Origin: Cupriavidus sp. MP-37 | GTDB taxonomy: Bacteria; Pseudomonadota; Gammaproteobacteria; Burkholderiales; Burkholderiaceae | DNA: 64,000 nucleotides | Direction of reading: 5' to 3' | Assembly: GCF_020618415.1 (NCBI RefSeq) | Contig: NZ_CP085344.1 | Coordinates: 767,001 to 831,000, forward strand | In this document: positions 1-9,913 of the stretch, piece by piece | Layout: each line of letters opens with the position of its first letter | How positions within the stretch are numbered: position 1 is the stretch's first letter | Made by a program: the position numbers and the translations under genes | Notes under the pieces: model-generated | What the model was told of the DNA's origin: nothing | Database searches by the model: none | Seen by the model: the letters and a program-made list of their open reading frames with translations, nothing else

Positions 1-59
1 GATCGGCTCAGGGTAGGCGCGCAGCGGCGTCAGTCATGGGCGCCACTATAATTGCAGCC

Positions 60-155
60 ATGGACAAGCCCGTACCTCGCCGCCAACTGCGCCGCACCGC
101 CTGGTGGGTGGCGTTTGCCGCACTGGCGGGGTTTCTGCTCGCCGATCTGACCTGA
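60..155 (+). CDS. possible 31-residue membrane peptide
   Basis: An ATG opens a 31-codon frame with a basic N-terminal third (three Arg and a Lys in the first 12 residues) followed by one hydrophobic stretch rich in Ala, Leu and Phe. That is the pattern of a single-pass small membrane protein. A TATAAT hexamer sits at 47-52, only a few bases upstream, so a message starting there would be nearly leaderless, and no Shine-Dalgarno is visible. The hexamer could equally serve the minus strand leading out of the window. I do not recognise the product, and chance is quite possible in GC-rich DNA. Confidence 0.22.
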   Translation: MDKPVPRRQLRRTAWWVAFAALAGFLLADLT

Positions 156-213
156 GCCCAGCCGCGGCGGATTGTGCCGGGCGCGCCGCTCGCAGGCTAT
201 GTGCCTGTTTTCT

Positions 214-242
214 TTGCAGTTTTCCTCGATCTCGTTTACAAT
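214..242 (+). promoter_or_regulatory. putative sigma-70 promoter for rplU-rpmA
   Basis: A -35-like TTGCAG (214-219) and a -10-like TACAAT (237-242) are separated by 17 bases. They lie about 110 bases ahead of the rplU start, in an otherwise GC-rich gap, so transcription would give a leader of about 100 bases. The spacing is ideal, but each hexamer differs from consensus. Confidence 0.45.
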
Positions 243-350
243 TCCCGGTTTCCTCCGGTAGTCGCTCGCCTTGCGGGTCCTTGCCGGTGGGAGATAACCG
301 GGCCGCATCGCGCGGCTTCGGCGTTTTATTCACATCCGAGAGGTTCGACA

Positions 351-662
351 ATGTACGCGGTCGTAAAAACCGGCGGCAAGCAATACAAGGTTGCTGCTGG
401 CGAAAAACTGAAAGTAGAACAGATACCGGCAGACATTGGCGCAGAAATCACGCTCGACCAGGTGCTCGCAGTGGGCGCCGGCGACCAAATCAAGTTTGGT
501 ACGCCGCTGGTGAGCGGGGCTTCCGTCAAGGCTACCGTTATCTCCCAGGGTCGTCACGACAAGGTGAAGATCTTCAAGATGCGCCGTCGCAAGCACTACC
601 AGAAGCGTCAGGGCCATCGTCAGAATTACACCGAACTGCGCATCGAAGCGATCGTTGCCTGA
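351..662 (+). CDS. rplU: 50S ribosomal protein L21
   Basis: This 103-residue protein is the usual length for bacterial L21, a 23S rRNA-binding protein of the large subunit. It begins [14 protein letters not shown], the standard L21 opening, and has the basic C-terminal stretch [16 protein letters not shown] that contacts rRNA. The ATG at 351 is chosen because the conserved N-terminus begins there, although an open frame continues further upstream. It is followed 39 bases later by rpmA, the conserved L21-L27 pair, and both probably share the promoter at 214-242. Confidence 0.98.
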   Translation: MYAVVKTGGKQYKVAAGEKLKVEQIPADIGAEITLDQVLAVGAGDQIKFGTPLVSGASVKATVISQGRHDKVKIFKMRRRKHYQKRQGHRQNYTELRIEAIVA

Positions 663-701
663 TCGATCGAGCGTAATCCGGTAAAGCGACAGGAGTAAGA
701 C

Positions 702-2190
<1,489 letters not shown>

Positions 2191-2205
2191 GCAGGGCCAA
2201 TGGTT

Positions 2206-2322
2206 GGCTCCCCTCTCCCGCGTCGGGAGAGGGGCCGGGGGTGAGGGCGGGGGCCCGATCGGGCGTGGCGCCTTGTCAAACCACCCCTCACCCTGCCCTC
2301 TCCCCTGAGGGGAGAGGGGAAC
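2206..2322. repeat. REP-like palindromic repeat, two inverted units
   Basis: The obgE-proB gap holds a unit GCTCCCCTCTCCCG...GGGAGAGGGGCC followed by GGGGGTGAGGGC (2207-2248) and an inverted copy of the same design (2281-2320). Each unit can fold into a hairpin, and the pair resembles the BIME arrangement of REP elements. Related copies occur at 9158-9287 and 20626-20673 in this window. Confidence 0.8.
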
Positions 2323-2346
2323 ACAATCGGAGACAGGATTTCCACC

Positions 2347-3465
2347 ATGCAATCGGTCATCGCGCAGGCAAAGCGCATCGTCGTCAAAGTGGGCTCGAGC
2401 CTGGTCACCAACGACGGCAAGGGGCTGGACCACGACGCCATCGCCCGCTGGGCGGCCCAGATCGCCAAGCTGCGCGTGGCCGGCAAGGAAGTGGTGCTGG
2501 TCAGTTCCGGCGCCATTGCCGAAGGCATGCAGCGGCTCGGCTGGGTGCGCCGCCCGAAGGAAATCCATGAATTGCAGGCGGCCGCCGCAGTGGGCCAGAT
2601 GGGGCTGGCGCAGGTCTATGAGAGCCAGTTCGGCCGCTATGGCATCCGCACCGCGCAGGTGCTGCTGACCCACGCCGACCTGGCCGACCGCGAGCGCTAC
2701 CTGAACGCGCGCTCGACGCTGCTGACGCTGCTGTCGCTGGGCGTGGTGCCGATCATCAACGAGAACGACACCGTGGTCACCGATGAAATCAAGTTCGGCG
2801 ACAACGACACGCTCGGTGCGCTGGTCACCAACCTGATCGAGGGCGACGCGCTGGTGATCCTGACCGACCAGCGCGGCCTCTACACCGCCGATCCGCGCAA
2901 GGACCCGGCCGCGCAGTTCGTCGACGAGGCGCTGGCCGGCACGCCGGAACTGGAAGCGATGGCCGGTGGCGCCGGCACCTCGATCGGGCGCGGCGGCATG
3001 CTGACCAAGATCCTGGCGGCCAAGCGCGCGGCCAAGTCCGGTGCGCATACCACCATCGCCTCGGGACGCGAGGCCAACGTGCTGGAGCGCCTGGCGGCCG
3101 GCGAGGCGATCGGCACCCAGTTGCTGGCGCCGACCGGGCGGCTGACGGCGCGCAAGCAATGGATGGCCGACCATCTGCAGCTGCGCGGCCGCGTCGTGAT
3201 CGACGACGGAGCGGTCGAGAAGCTGACCAGCGGCGGCAAGTCGCTGCTGCCGATCGGCGTGGTCGAAGTGCAGGGCGAATTCGCCCGCGGCGAGGTGATT
3301 GCCTGCGTCGATGCGCAAGGCAAGGAGGTGGCGCGCGGCATCACCAACTATTCCAGCGCGGAGTCGCGGCTGATCGCGCGCAAGCCGTCGTCCGAGATCG
3401 AAGCCGTGCTCGGCCACCTGAACGAGCCCGAGCTGATCCATCGCGACAACCTGGTGCTGGTCTGA
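2347..3465 (+). CDS. proB: glutamate 5-kinase
   Basis: This 372-residue enzyme phosphorylates glutamate to gamma-glutamyl phosphate, the first step of proline synthesis. The amino-acid kinase domain (about residues 1-260) shows [13 protein letters not shown] at the start, [11 protein letters not shown], and the INENDTV segment that positions substrates. A C-terminal PUA domain (about 280-365) contains the GVVEVQGEF and ARGITNYSS elements. Length is typical of the PUA-containing form. It is separated from obgE by a REP-like repeat and followed by a strong terminator. Confidence 0.97.
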   Translation: MQSVIAQAKRIVVKVGSSLVTNDGKGLDHDAIARWAAQIAKLRVAGKEVVLVSSGAIAEGMQRLGWVRRPKEIHELQAAAAVGQMGLAQVYESQFGRYGIRTAQVLLTHADLADRERYLNARSTLLTLLSLGVVPIINENDTVVTDEIKFGDNDTLGALVTNLIEGDALVILTDQRGLYTADPRKDPAAQFVDEALAGTPELEAMAGGAGTSIGRGGMLTKILAAKRAAKSGAHTTIASGREANVLERLAAGEAIGTQLLAPTGRLTARKQWMADHLQLRGRVVIDDGAVEKLTSGGKSLLPIGVVEVQGEFARGEVIACVDAQGKEVARGITNYSSAESRLIARKPSSEIEAVLGHLNEPELIHRDNLVLV

Positions 3466-3476
3466 GCGAGGCAAGC

Positions 3477-3514
3477 AAAAACGGCGGGACCGCCTGGCAG
3501 TCCCGCCGTTTTTT
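3477..3514. terminator. bidirectional terminator between proB and the CNP1-like gene
   Basis: A perfect 10-bp stem (ACGGCGGGAC / GTCCCGCCGT) with a 9-base loop is flanked by A's on the left and a T5 run on the right. It sits between two convergent genes (proB ending at 3465, the lipoprotein gene ending at 3536), so it can serve both. Confidence 0.9.
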
Positions 3515-3535
3515 CATGTCGGTGCGCGCAGCGCT

Positions 3536-4117
3536 TCAGCGCTTGCTGGGCGCGCGCGATTGCAGCTCGCGCACCATGTCCGCGGGCTTGCCGGCCACGG
3601 TGCGGCCCTCGCAGAAGAAATCGATCGCCAGCGTCGCGGCGTAGGCGTTGCGTACCCCGGTCTGCATGCGGTGCCAGGTCTCGCCGTAGTCGCTGGTGTT
3701 GGGTACCCATTCGGTGGCGCCCGGGGGCAGGGTCGCGTACAGCTTGCGCTCGAACACGTCGCAGCGCAGGCCTTCGAAGGTGACATTGCGGGCGCCGCTC
3801 TGGCTGGTGGTGACGGCGGTATAGCGCACCACGTTGTCCTTGCCCACCGAGATCGACTTGCTGTCCACCGCGAACGACAGCGTGCCGGTGCCGGCCACCG
3901 AGAACGGGATCAGGTTGGCCTCCTGCGGCAATGGCGGCAGCATGGCCTTGGCTTCCTCGAAGGTCTTGGGCGCGAACGGGTTGTTCCAGGTGCTCTCTTC
4001 CTCCGCCATCTCCTTGCCGGTGGTCTTGCAGCCGGCCAGGGCCAGGCTGGCCGTGGCAAGCAGCAGCCCGGCAGCGCTCAGGCCGCGGCGGCGGCCCACG
4101 GCGGTCAAACTAGTCAT
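3536..4117 (-). CDS. CNP1-like family lipoprotein
   Basis: A 193-residue protein with a lipoprotein signal peptide: basic start, hydrophobic core, and the lipobox LAGC near residue 29. The mature part contains the W-N-N-P-F and tryptophan-rich segments typical of the CNP1-like (cryptic neisserial protein) family, whose function is unknown. The start at 4117 lies inside the last codons of rppH, so the two genes overlap by 8 bases and are probably co-transcribed and translationally coupled. It is expected in the outer or inner membrane. Confidence 0.85.
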   Translation of the reverse strand: MTSLTAVGRRRGLSAAGLLLATASLALAGCKTTGKEMAEEESTWNNPFAPKTFEEAKAMLPPLPQEANLIPFSVAGTGTLSFAVDSKSISVGKDNVVRYTAVTTSQSGARNVTFEGLRCDVFERKLYATLPPGATEWVPNTSDYGETWHRMQTGVRNAYAATLAIDFFCEGRTVAGKPADMVRELQSRAPSKR

Positions 4118-4808
4118 CAGTGCTCCGTGTAGTGGATACCGGCGTCGCCGGCGAAACGTAGTCGGCGGCGGCCGCGGCCGGGGCTTCGGCATTGCCGTCG
4201 GCGTCGGCCTGCTGCGCGGCCTGGGCGCGGCTCAGTGCCTGGCCGCGCGGCCCGCCGTGGCGTCCGTGCACGCCGTGGGCACCATGGGCGCCATGCGTGC
4301 CATGCGTGCCATAGGGGCTGAGCGGCACGCGCGGATGCCGGTTGAGGAAGCGTGACAATTCCGTCAGCGCCATCTGGTAGACATCGCGCTTGAATTCGAT
4401 CACGGCTTCCAGCGGCACCCAGTAATGGCTCCAGCGCCAGGCATCGAACTCCGGGTGCTCGGTGGCGCGCAGGTGGATATCGCAGTCCCTGCCGGCCATG
4501 CGCAGCAGGAACCAGATTTGTTTCTGGCCCTTGTAGTGGCCGCGGATCTCGCGGCGGATGAACTTGTCCGGCACCTCGTAACGCAGCCAGTCGCGCGTGC
4601 GACCGACGATCCTGACGTGCTCCGGAAGCAGGCCGATTTCCTCATGCAGTTCGCGGTACATGGCCTGTTCCGGCGTTTCGCCGTACTTGATGCCGCCCTG
4701 CGGAAACTGCCAGGAGTGTTCGCCGATTCGCTTGCCCCAGAAAACCTCGTTTCTTGCGTTGAGGAGGATGATGCCGACGTTCGGGCGAAAGCCTTCACGA
4801 TCGAGCAT
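4110..4808 (-). CDS. rppH: RNA pyrophosphohydrolase with His/Gly-repeat tail
   Basis: The protein removes pyrophosphate from the 5' end of mRNA and so triggers RNase E decay. Residues 1-160 match RppH closely: [17 protein letters not shown] start, the Nudix box beginning [12 protein letters not shown] and ending REL-EEIGL, and the FKRDVYQ-AL-EL C-terminal helix. It is 232 residues against roughly 160-230 in the family. The extra tail contains about seven tandem Gly-x-His triplets and then an Ala-rich segment ending RSTDD. The tail is likely disordered. The gene is divergent from proS and overlaps the lipoprotein gene downstream. Confidence 0.96.
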   Translation of the reverse strand: MLDREGFRPNVGIILLNARNEVFWGKRIGEHSWQFPQGGIKYGETPEQAMYRELHEEIGLLPEHVRIVGRTRDWLRYEVPDKFIRREIRGHYKGQKQIWFLLRMAGRDCDIHLRATEHPEFDAWRWSHYWVPLEAVIEFKRDVYQMALTELSRFLNRHPRVPLSPYGTHGTHGAHGAHGVHGRHGGPRGQALSRAQAAQQADADGNAEAPAAAAADYVSPATPVSTTRSTDD

Positions 4809-4840
4809 GACTGCACCTCGAATCCTTTAGAATTACGCTG

Positions 4841-4848
4841 ATTATAAA
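4841..4848. promoter_or_regulatory. overlapping -10-like hexamers between rppH and proS
   Basis: The sequence ATTATAAA reads as TATAAT on the minus strand (4846-4841), about 33 bases ahead of rppH, and as TATAAA on the plus strand toward proS. No convincing -35 hexamer is seen for either direction, so this is only a candidate divergent promoter core. Confidence 0.35.
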
Positions 4849-5001
4849 GGAAGCGCGCAGCCGGGCCCGGACCGGGGGATGGTGGTTTTCCCCGAGCGGA
4901 AGGGCAGTTTCAGGCGCGTGCGCATAATTCAGCGCCGCCGGCCCCCCGGATCGTGCCGGGACGGATTTTTCCGACCTTGGCGGCCCAGAGAGAAATTACG
5001 G

Positions 5002-6723
5002 ATGAAAGCCTCGCAATTCTTCATTTCCACCCTCAAGGAAGCGCCCGCCGACGCGGAAATCGTTTCGCACAAGCTGATGATGCGCGCCGGCATGATCAAG
5101 AAGCTGGGCGCCGGCATCTACACCTACATGCCGGTCGGGCTGCGCGTGATCCGCAAGGTGGAAAACATCGTGCGCGAGGAAATGAACCGCGCCGGCGCGG
5201 TGGAACTGTCGATGCCGGTGATCCAGCCGGCCGAACTGTGGCAGGAGACCGGCCGCTGGGACAAGATGGGGCCCGAACTGCTGCGCCTGAAGGACCGCCA
5301 TGAGCGCGACTTCGCGGTGCAGCCTACCTCCGAAGAGGTAGTGACCGACATCGCCCGCAGCGATATCCGCAGCTACAAGCAGCTGCCGCTCAATTTCTAC
5401 CAGATCCAGACCAAGTTCCGCGACGAGCGCCGGCCGCGCTTCGGCATCATGCGCGGGCGCGAGTTCACCATGAAGGACGCCTATTCCTTCGACCGCGACA
5501 CTGACGGCCTGCGCAAGTCGTACGAGAACATGTACGACGCCTACGTGCGCATCTTCCGCCGCTTCGGGCTGGAATTCCGCGCCGTGGCGGCCGACAACGG
5601 CGCCATCGGCGGCTCGGGCTCGCATGAGTTCCACGTGATCGCCGAGACCGGCGAAGACGCCATCGTCTACTGCCCGACCTCGGCCTACGCCGCCAACATG
5701 GAGGCCGCCGAGGCGCTGCCGCTGCTGGCCGAGCGCGCCGCACCCAGGCAGGACCTGGTCAAGACCTTCACCCCGGAGAAGGTCAAGTGCGAGCAGGTGG
5801 CCGAATTCCTGAAGGTCCCGCTCGAGACCAACGTCAAGTCGATCGTGCTGGCCACCGACGGCGAGGCCGGCACCCAGATCTGGCTGCTGCTGATCCGCGC
5901 CGACCACGAGCTGAACGAGGTCAAGGCCTCCAAGGTGCCGGGGCTGGCCGACTTCCGCTTTGCCACCGAGAACGAGATCGTCGAAGCCTTCGGCTCGCCT
6001 CCGGGCTACCTGGGCCCGATCGACATGAAGAAGCCGGTCAAGGTGGTCGCCGACCGCACCGTCGCCAACATGAGCGACTTCATCTGCGGCGCCAACTACC
6101 GCGACTACCACTACACCGGCGTCAACTGGGGCCGCGACCTGCCCGAGCCGATCGTCGCCGACCTGCGCAACGTGGTCGCCGGCGACGCCTCGCCGGACGG
6201 CCAGGGCACGCTGGAAATCTGCCGCGGCATCGAGGTGGGCCACGTGTTCATGCTGGGCACGCGTTACTCGGAATCGATGAACGCCACCTTCCTCGACGAG
6301 AACGGCAAGACCCAGCCGATGCAGATGGGCTGCTATGGCATCGGCATCACCCGTATCCTGGGCGCGGCGATCGAGCAGAACTTCGATGAGCGCGGCATCA
6401 TCTGGCCGGCCGCGATCGCCCCGTTCGCGGTGGTGATCTGCCCGGTGGGCTACGACCGCTCCGAGGCCGTCAAGGCCGAGGCCGACCGCATCCATGCCGA
6501 GCTGCTCGCCGCCGGCGTCGACGTGATCCTCGACGACCGCGGCGAGCGCCCGGGCGTGATGTTTGCCGACTGGGAGCTGATCGGCGTGCCGCACCGCGTG
6601 GTGGTGGGCGACCGCGGCCTGAAGGAAGGCAAGGTCGAGTACCAGGGCCGGCGCGACGCGCAGGCCACCGCCGTCAGCGTGGCCGAGGTGGTCGGCCACG
6701 TGCGCAGCCTGCTGGCAGACTGA
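5002..6723 (+). CDS. proS: prolyl-tRNA synthetase, bacterial type
   Basis: A 573-residue class II synthetase that charges tRNA-Pro in the cytoplasm. The N-terminus [19 protein letters not shown] is the standard proteobacterial ProS start. Motif 2 ([17 protein letters not shown]) precedes an inserted editing (INS) domain at about residues 220-400, motif 3 lies in [13 protein letters not shown], and the anticodon-binding domain follows. The open frame extends upstream to 4879, but ATG 5002 fits the conserved start and has a purine-rich AGAGAGAAA stretch upstream. The transglycosylase gene follows after 5 bases. Confidence 0.98.
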   Translation: MKASQFFISTLKEAPADAEIVSHKLMMRAGMIKKLGAGIYTYMPVGLRVIRKVENIVREEMNRAGAVELSMPVIQPAELWQETGRWDKMGPELLRLKDRHERDFAVQPTSEEVVTDIARSDIRSYKQLPLNFYQIQTKFRDERRPRFGIMRGREFTMKDAYSFDRDTDGLRKSYENMYDAYVRIFRRFGLEFRAVAADNGAIGGSGSHEFHVIAETGEDAIVYCPTSAYAANMEAAEALPLLAERAAPRQDLVKTFTPEKVKCEQVAEFLKVPLETNVKSIVLATDGEAGTQIWLLLIRADHELNEVKASKVPGLADFRFATENEIVEAFGSPPGYLGPIDMKKPVKVVADRTVANMSDFICGANYRDYHYTGVNWGRDLPEPIVADLRNVVAGDASPDGQGTLEICRGIEVGHVFMLGTRYSESMNATFLDENGKTQPMQMGCYGIGITRILGAAIEQNFDERGIIWPAAIAPFAVVICPVGYDRSEAVKAEADRIHAELLAAGVDVILDDRGERPGVMFADWELIGVPHRVVVGDRGLKEGKVEYQGRRDAQATAVSVAEVVGHVRSLLAD

Positions 6724-6728
6724 GCCTC

Positions 6729-7502
6729 ATGCGCGCCGTCCGCGGCCTGACCGCCGCCGCTGTTGCCGCCCGCCGCCTGGCGGGCGCGCTGATGGTATCG
6801 CTGCTGGCATTCCTGCTGGCGCTGGCGGCCCCGGCGGCGCACGCCGGCGCGCAGAAGGAAGAAGACCTGGCCGATTCGGTGCGCGGTGCGCTGGCCGCGG
6901 CCATTGCCGATGACCGGCCGCTGCGGCCGGTGTTCGCCTCCGGCGGCGAGCGGCTGGCTTACCTGAAGTGGCTGGGCGAGATGTCGGCGCGGCTGGCCTC
7001 GCGCATCCCCGAGCCGCAGGTGCGGGTCGAGCTGATCGAGGTGGCCTACTACGAAGCCAAGCGCGCCGGCCTGGAGCCCGCGCTGGTGCTGGGCCTGATC
7101 CAGGTCGAGAGCAACTTCCGCAAGTACGCGATCAGCTCGGCCGGCGCGCGCGGGCTGATGCAGGTGATGCCGTTCTGGGTGCGCACCATCGGCGACAGCG
7201 ACGCGCGCAAGCTGTTCCACCTGCAGAGCAACCTGCGCTACGGCTGCACCATCCTGCGCTACTACCTGGACCGCGAGCAGGGCGACCTGTACCTGGCGCT
7301 GGGCCGCTACAACGGCAGCCGCGGCCGCCCCGAGTATCCCAACGCGGTGCTGGCGGCGTGGAAGCGCTGGCAGTATTCCGAAGCCACTGTCACCGTGGCC
7401 GGCGATGCCGAGATCGCGCCGTCGCGCCCGCGCGCGCCGGTGGCGGAGCCGCCGGCCCGCAACCCGTTTTCGTCGCAGCGCGTCGCAGTCAATCCGTCAT
7501 GA
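6729..7502 (+). CDS. lytic transglycosylase, SLT domain
   Basis: A 257-residue periplasmic murein lytic transglycosylase. A signal peptide with a long hydrophobic core (about residues 18-38, ending AAHAGA) is followed by the SLT domain at about 100-215. The catalytic region has VLGLIQVESNF (catalytic Glu), ARGLMQVMPFW and the ALGRYNGSRGRPEYPN motif of the MltC/MltE-Slt type. The C-terminal 40 residues are Pro/Ala-rich and probably flexible. It lies 5 bases after proS and overlaps the dioxygenase gene by ATGA, which suggests one transcription unit. Confidence 0.9.
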   Translation: MRAVRGLTAAAVAARRLAGALMVSLLAFLLALAAPAAHAGAQKEEDLADSVRGALAAAIADDRPLRPVFASGGERLAYLKWLGEMSARLASRIPEPQVRVELIEVAYYEAKRAGLEPALVLGLIQVESNFRKYAISSAGARGLMQVMPFWVRTIGDSDARKLFHLQSNLRYGCTILRYYLDREQGDLYLALGRYNGSRGRPEYPNAVLAAWKRWQYSEATVTVAGDAEIAPSRPRAPVAEPPARNPFSSQRVAVNPS

Positions 7503-8389
7503 TCCGCGAAGCATCCGTTGCCGGCGGCAAGACCGGCTACACCGAATCCTCGCCCGAACTCGAACAATGGCTGGCCCGGCATATCGCCCAGGGCTTTACC
7601 GCCGATGCGCTGGTGCTGTCGATGCTGCGCTCGGGCTACGACGACGCCTTCGCGCGCCGTGCCGTGGCCGCCGCGTTTGCGCGGGACACCGTCGCCGCGG
7701 CGCCGCAACGGCCGGCGCAGGCTGAAGCGGCGGCCGCCGGCACGCCCGCGGTCTACGCCGCCGATGGCGGCGACCGCCGCGTGCCGGTGCTGTTCCGGCT
7801 GGCCTCGCCGCAGGTGCAGCTGTTCCAGCAGCTGCTGAGCGACGACGAGTGCGATGCGCTGGTGGCGCTGTCGCGCGGCCGCCTGGCACGCTCGCCGGTG
7901 GTCAATCCCGACACCGGCGACGAGAACCTGATCGACGCCCGCACCAGCATGGGCGCGATGTTCCAGGTGGCCGAGCACGCCCTGATCGCCCGCATCGAGG
8001 CCCGCATCGCCGCGGTCACCGGGGTGCCGGCCGAGCACGGCGAAGGCTTGCAGATCCTGAACTACAAGCCGGGCGGCGAGTACCAGCCGCACTTCGATTA
8101 CTTCAACCCGCAGCGGCCCGGCGAAGCGCGGCAGCTGTCCGTCGGCGGGCAGCGCATCGCCACGCTGGTGATCTACCTGAACACCCCCGAGGCGGGCGGC
8201 GCCACCGCGTTTCCGCGCGTGGGCCTGGAGGTGGCGCCGGTCAAGGGCAATGCGGTCTACTTCAGTTACCTGCTGCCCGACGGCACGCTCGATGACCGCA
8301 CCCTGCACGCGGGCCTGCCGGTGGCATCCGGGGAAAAGTGGATCGCCACCAAATGGCTGCGCGAACGGCCGTACCGCAGCGAACGCTGA
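7499..8389 (+). CDS. prolyl 4-hydroxylase-like 2OG-Fe(II) oxygenase
   Basis: A 296-residue 2-oxoglutarate/iron-dependent dioxygenase. The C-terminal half is a P4H alpha-type double-stranded beta helix: YQPHFDYF supplies the HxD iron ligands, TLVIYLNTPEAGGATAFP follows, and LHAGLPVASGEKWIATKWLRE supplies the distal His and the basic residue for 2-oxoglutarate. The N-terminal 100 residues contain a helical region (LARHIAQGFTADALVLSML) of unknown role. The substrate is not predictable. The start overlaps the transglycosylase stop (ATGA), implying coupled translation. Confidence 0.88.
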   Translation: MIREASVAGGKTGYTESSPELEQWLARHIAQGFTADALVLSMLRSGYDDAFARRAVAAAFARDTVAAAPQRPAQAEAAAAGTPAVYAADGGDRRVPVLFRLASPQVQLFQQLLSDDECDALVALSRGRLARSPVVNPDTGDENLIDARTSMGAMFQVAEHALIARIEARIAAVTGVPAEHGEGLQILNYKPGGEYQPHFDYFNPQRPGEARQLSVGGQRIATLVIYLNTPEAGGATAFPRVGLEVAPVKGNAVYFSYLLPDGTLDDRTLHAGLPVASGEKWIATKWLRERPYRSER

Positions 8390-8508
8390 TTGTGCCGGCA
8401 CGCTGACGTCCGGCGTATCGGCCTATTTCTGAAAAACTGTACCGGTACTGTACCGCCCACTGACCGTAGACTGATTTCTGAAACGTACTTGAACGCCTGG
8501 AGTCAGTC

Positions 8509-9132
8509 ATGGAAGTGTCCCAATTCGCCGCCGGCACCGGTGTCTTTGCCGCCTTTGCCGGCTTCGCCCTGGTGTCGTCGATCACCCCCGGTCCGAACAA
8601 CACCATGCTGCTCGCCTCGGGCGTGAACTTCGGCTTCCTGCGCACGGTGCCGCACCTGCTCGGCGTCAGTATCGGCTTCGCGCTGATGGTGGGGCTGGTC
8701 GGGCTGGGGCTGGGGTCGCTGTTCCATGCGTTCCCGTGGACCTGGCAGGTGCTGCGGGTGGTGGCAACGGTCTACCTGGTCTGGCTGGCCTGGAAGCTGG
8801 CCACGGCCGGCGGCGTGCAGGACCAGCAGGTGGCGCGGCCGATGGGCTTCTGGGCCGCGGCGGCGTTCCAGTGGGTCAATCCCAAGGCGTGGGTGATGGC
8901 GGTGGGCGCGTGCAGTACCTATGTGCTGCACGGCAACCTGTGGCTCAACGTGCTGCTGCTGTCGGGGATCTTCGGCGTGGTGAACCTGCCCAGCGTGGCG
9001 ATGTGGGCGTTGTGCGGCTCGGCGCTGCGGCGCTGGCTGGCGCGGCCGAAGGTGCTGCGGGCATTCAATATCGGGATGGCGGTGCTGCTGCTGGCGTCGC
9101 TGTGGCCGATCCTGGGGACGCACCAGGCGTAG
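8509..9132 (+). CDS. LysE/RhtB family exporter
   Basis: A 207-residue integral membrane protein with about six hydrophobic segments and the family signature SSITPGPNNTMLLASGVNFG at about residues 23-42, followed by VPHLLGVSIGF. LysE/RhtB proteins export amino acids or related metabolites across the inner membrane. The substrate cannot be read from sequence. GGAG precedes the ATG at a suitable distance. It is a single gene, followed by a REP-like repeat. Confidence 0.92.
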   Translation: MEVSQFAAGTGVFAAFAGFALVSSITPGPNNTMLLASGVNFGFLRTVPHLLGVSIGFALMVGLVGLGLGSLFHAFPWTWQVLRVVATVYLVWLAWKLATAGGVQDQQVARPMGFWAAAAFQWVNPKAWVMAVGACSTYVLHGNLWLNVLLLSGIFGVVNLPSVAMWALCGSALRRWLARPKVLRAFNIGMAVLLLASLWPILGTHQA

Positions 9133-9157
9133 CCGAACGCCTTCCAACTCCCCGCTT

Positions 9158-9287
9158 GTTTGCTCCCTCTCCCGCTTGCGGGAGAGGGATGGGGTGAGGG
9201 CCGAAGCCTCAACGAAGTCACACGCGTCGCTTTTGCCAGCGCCGGCCCTCACCCCCGCCCCTCTCCCGCGAGCGGGAGAGGGGAGAA
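9158..9287. repeat. REP-like palindromic repeat, two inverted units
   Basis: One unit (TGCTCCCTCTCCCGCTTGCGG... then GGGGTGAGGGCC, 9161-9202) and an inverted copy (GGCCCTCACCCCCGCCCC... 9243-9284) flank a 40-base spacer containing CAACGAAGT. The same spacer word appears beside the copy at 20626-20673, so the repeat is longer than the palindrome. It lies between two convergent genes, a typical REP position. Confidence 0.82.
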
Positions 9288-9317
9288 CACCCTCAGCGCG
9301 CGCCGCGCCCGTCTAGA

Positions 9318-9860
9318 TCAAACCAGCGCCCGAATCGAATCCAGATTCCGCCAGTACCCCTTCGCATCCATGCCGCACCCAAACACGTAGCGGTCCGGCA
9401 CCGCAAAGCCGCAGAAGTCCGGATGCATCGGCTTGGGTTTGCTCAGCGTCTTCTCGCACAGCACCGCGGCGTGGAATTCCTTGGCGCCCATGTCCATGAT
9501 GCGCTGGCGGATGGCCGCCATGGTCTCGCCTTCATCGAGGATGTCGTCGAGCACCAGCACCACGCGGTCCTTGACCGATTCGCGCGGCGCCACGCGCCAT
9601 TGCATCTCGCCGCCGACGGTCTTGTTGTTGTAGCGCGAGAGGTGGATGTAGTCGAACTCCAGCGGGAATGCCAGCTTGGGCAGCAGCATGCCGGTGAACA
9701 CCACCGCGCCGCCCATCACCGACAGCACCAGCGGGAAGTCATTGCCCATCCTGGCGGTGATGTCCGCGGCCATGCGGTCCAGCGAGGCCTGGACTTCCGC
9801 GGCGGAGACGATTTCTTCGGAATTGGCCCACAGCTCGCGGGCCTGTTCGGCGCTCATCAT
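9318..9860 (-). CDS. hpt: hypoxanthine(-guanine) phosphoribosyltransferase
   Basis: A 180-residue purine salvage enzyme that transfers ribose-5-phosphate from PRPP to hypoxanthine or guanine. The PRPP-binding loop appears as VLVLDDILDEGETMAAI at about residue 100, preceded by VVFTGMLLPKL and followed by CGFAVPDRYVFGCGMD near the C-terminus. Two adjacent ATGs could start translation, and 9860 is taken. It lies 53 bases downstream of ffh on the same strand and may be transcribed with it. Confidence 0.93.
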   Translation of the reverse strand: MMSAEQARELWANSEEIVSAAEVQASLDRMAADITARMGNDFPLVLSVMGGAVVFTGMLLPKLAFPLEFDYIHLSRYNNKTVGGEMQWRVAPRESVKDRVVLVLDDILDEGETMAAIRQRIMDMGAKEFHAAVLCEKTLSKPKPMHPDFCGFAVPDRYVFGCGMDAKGYWRNLDSIRALV

Positions 9861-9913
9861 GATGTCTTTCCTGTTCTTTTGCGGGGAGGCGGTTCGGCTT
9901 GCGGCAGCGGGCT

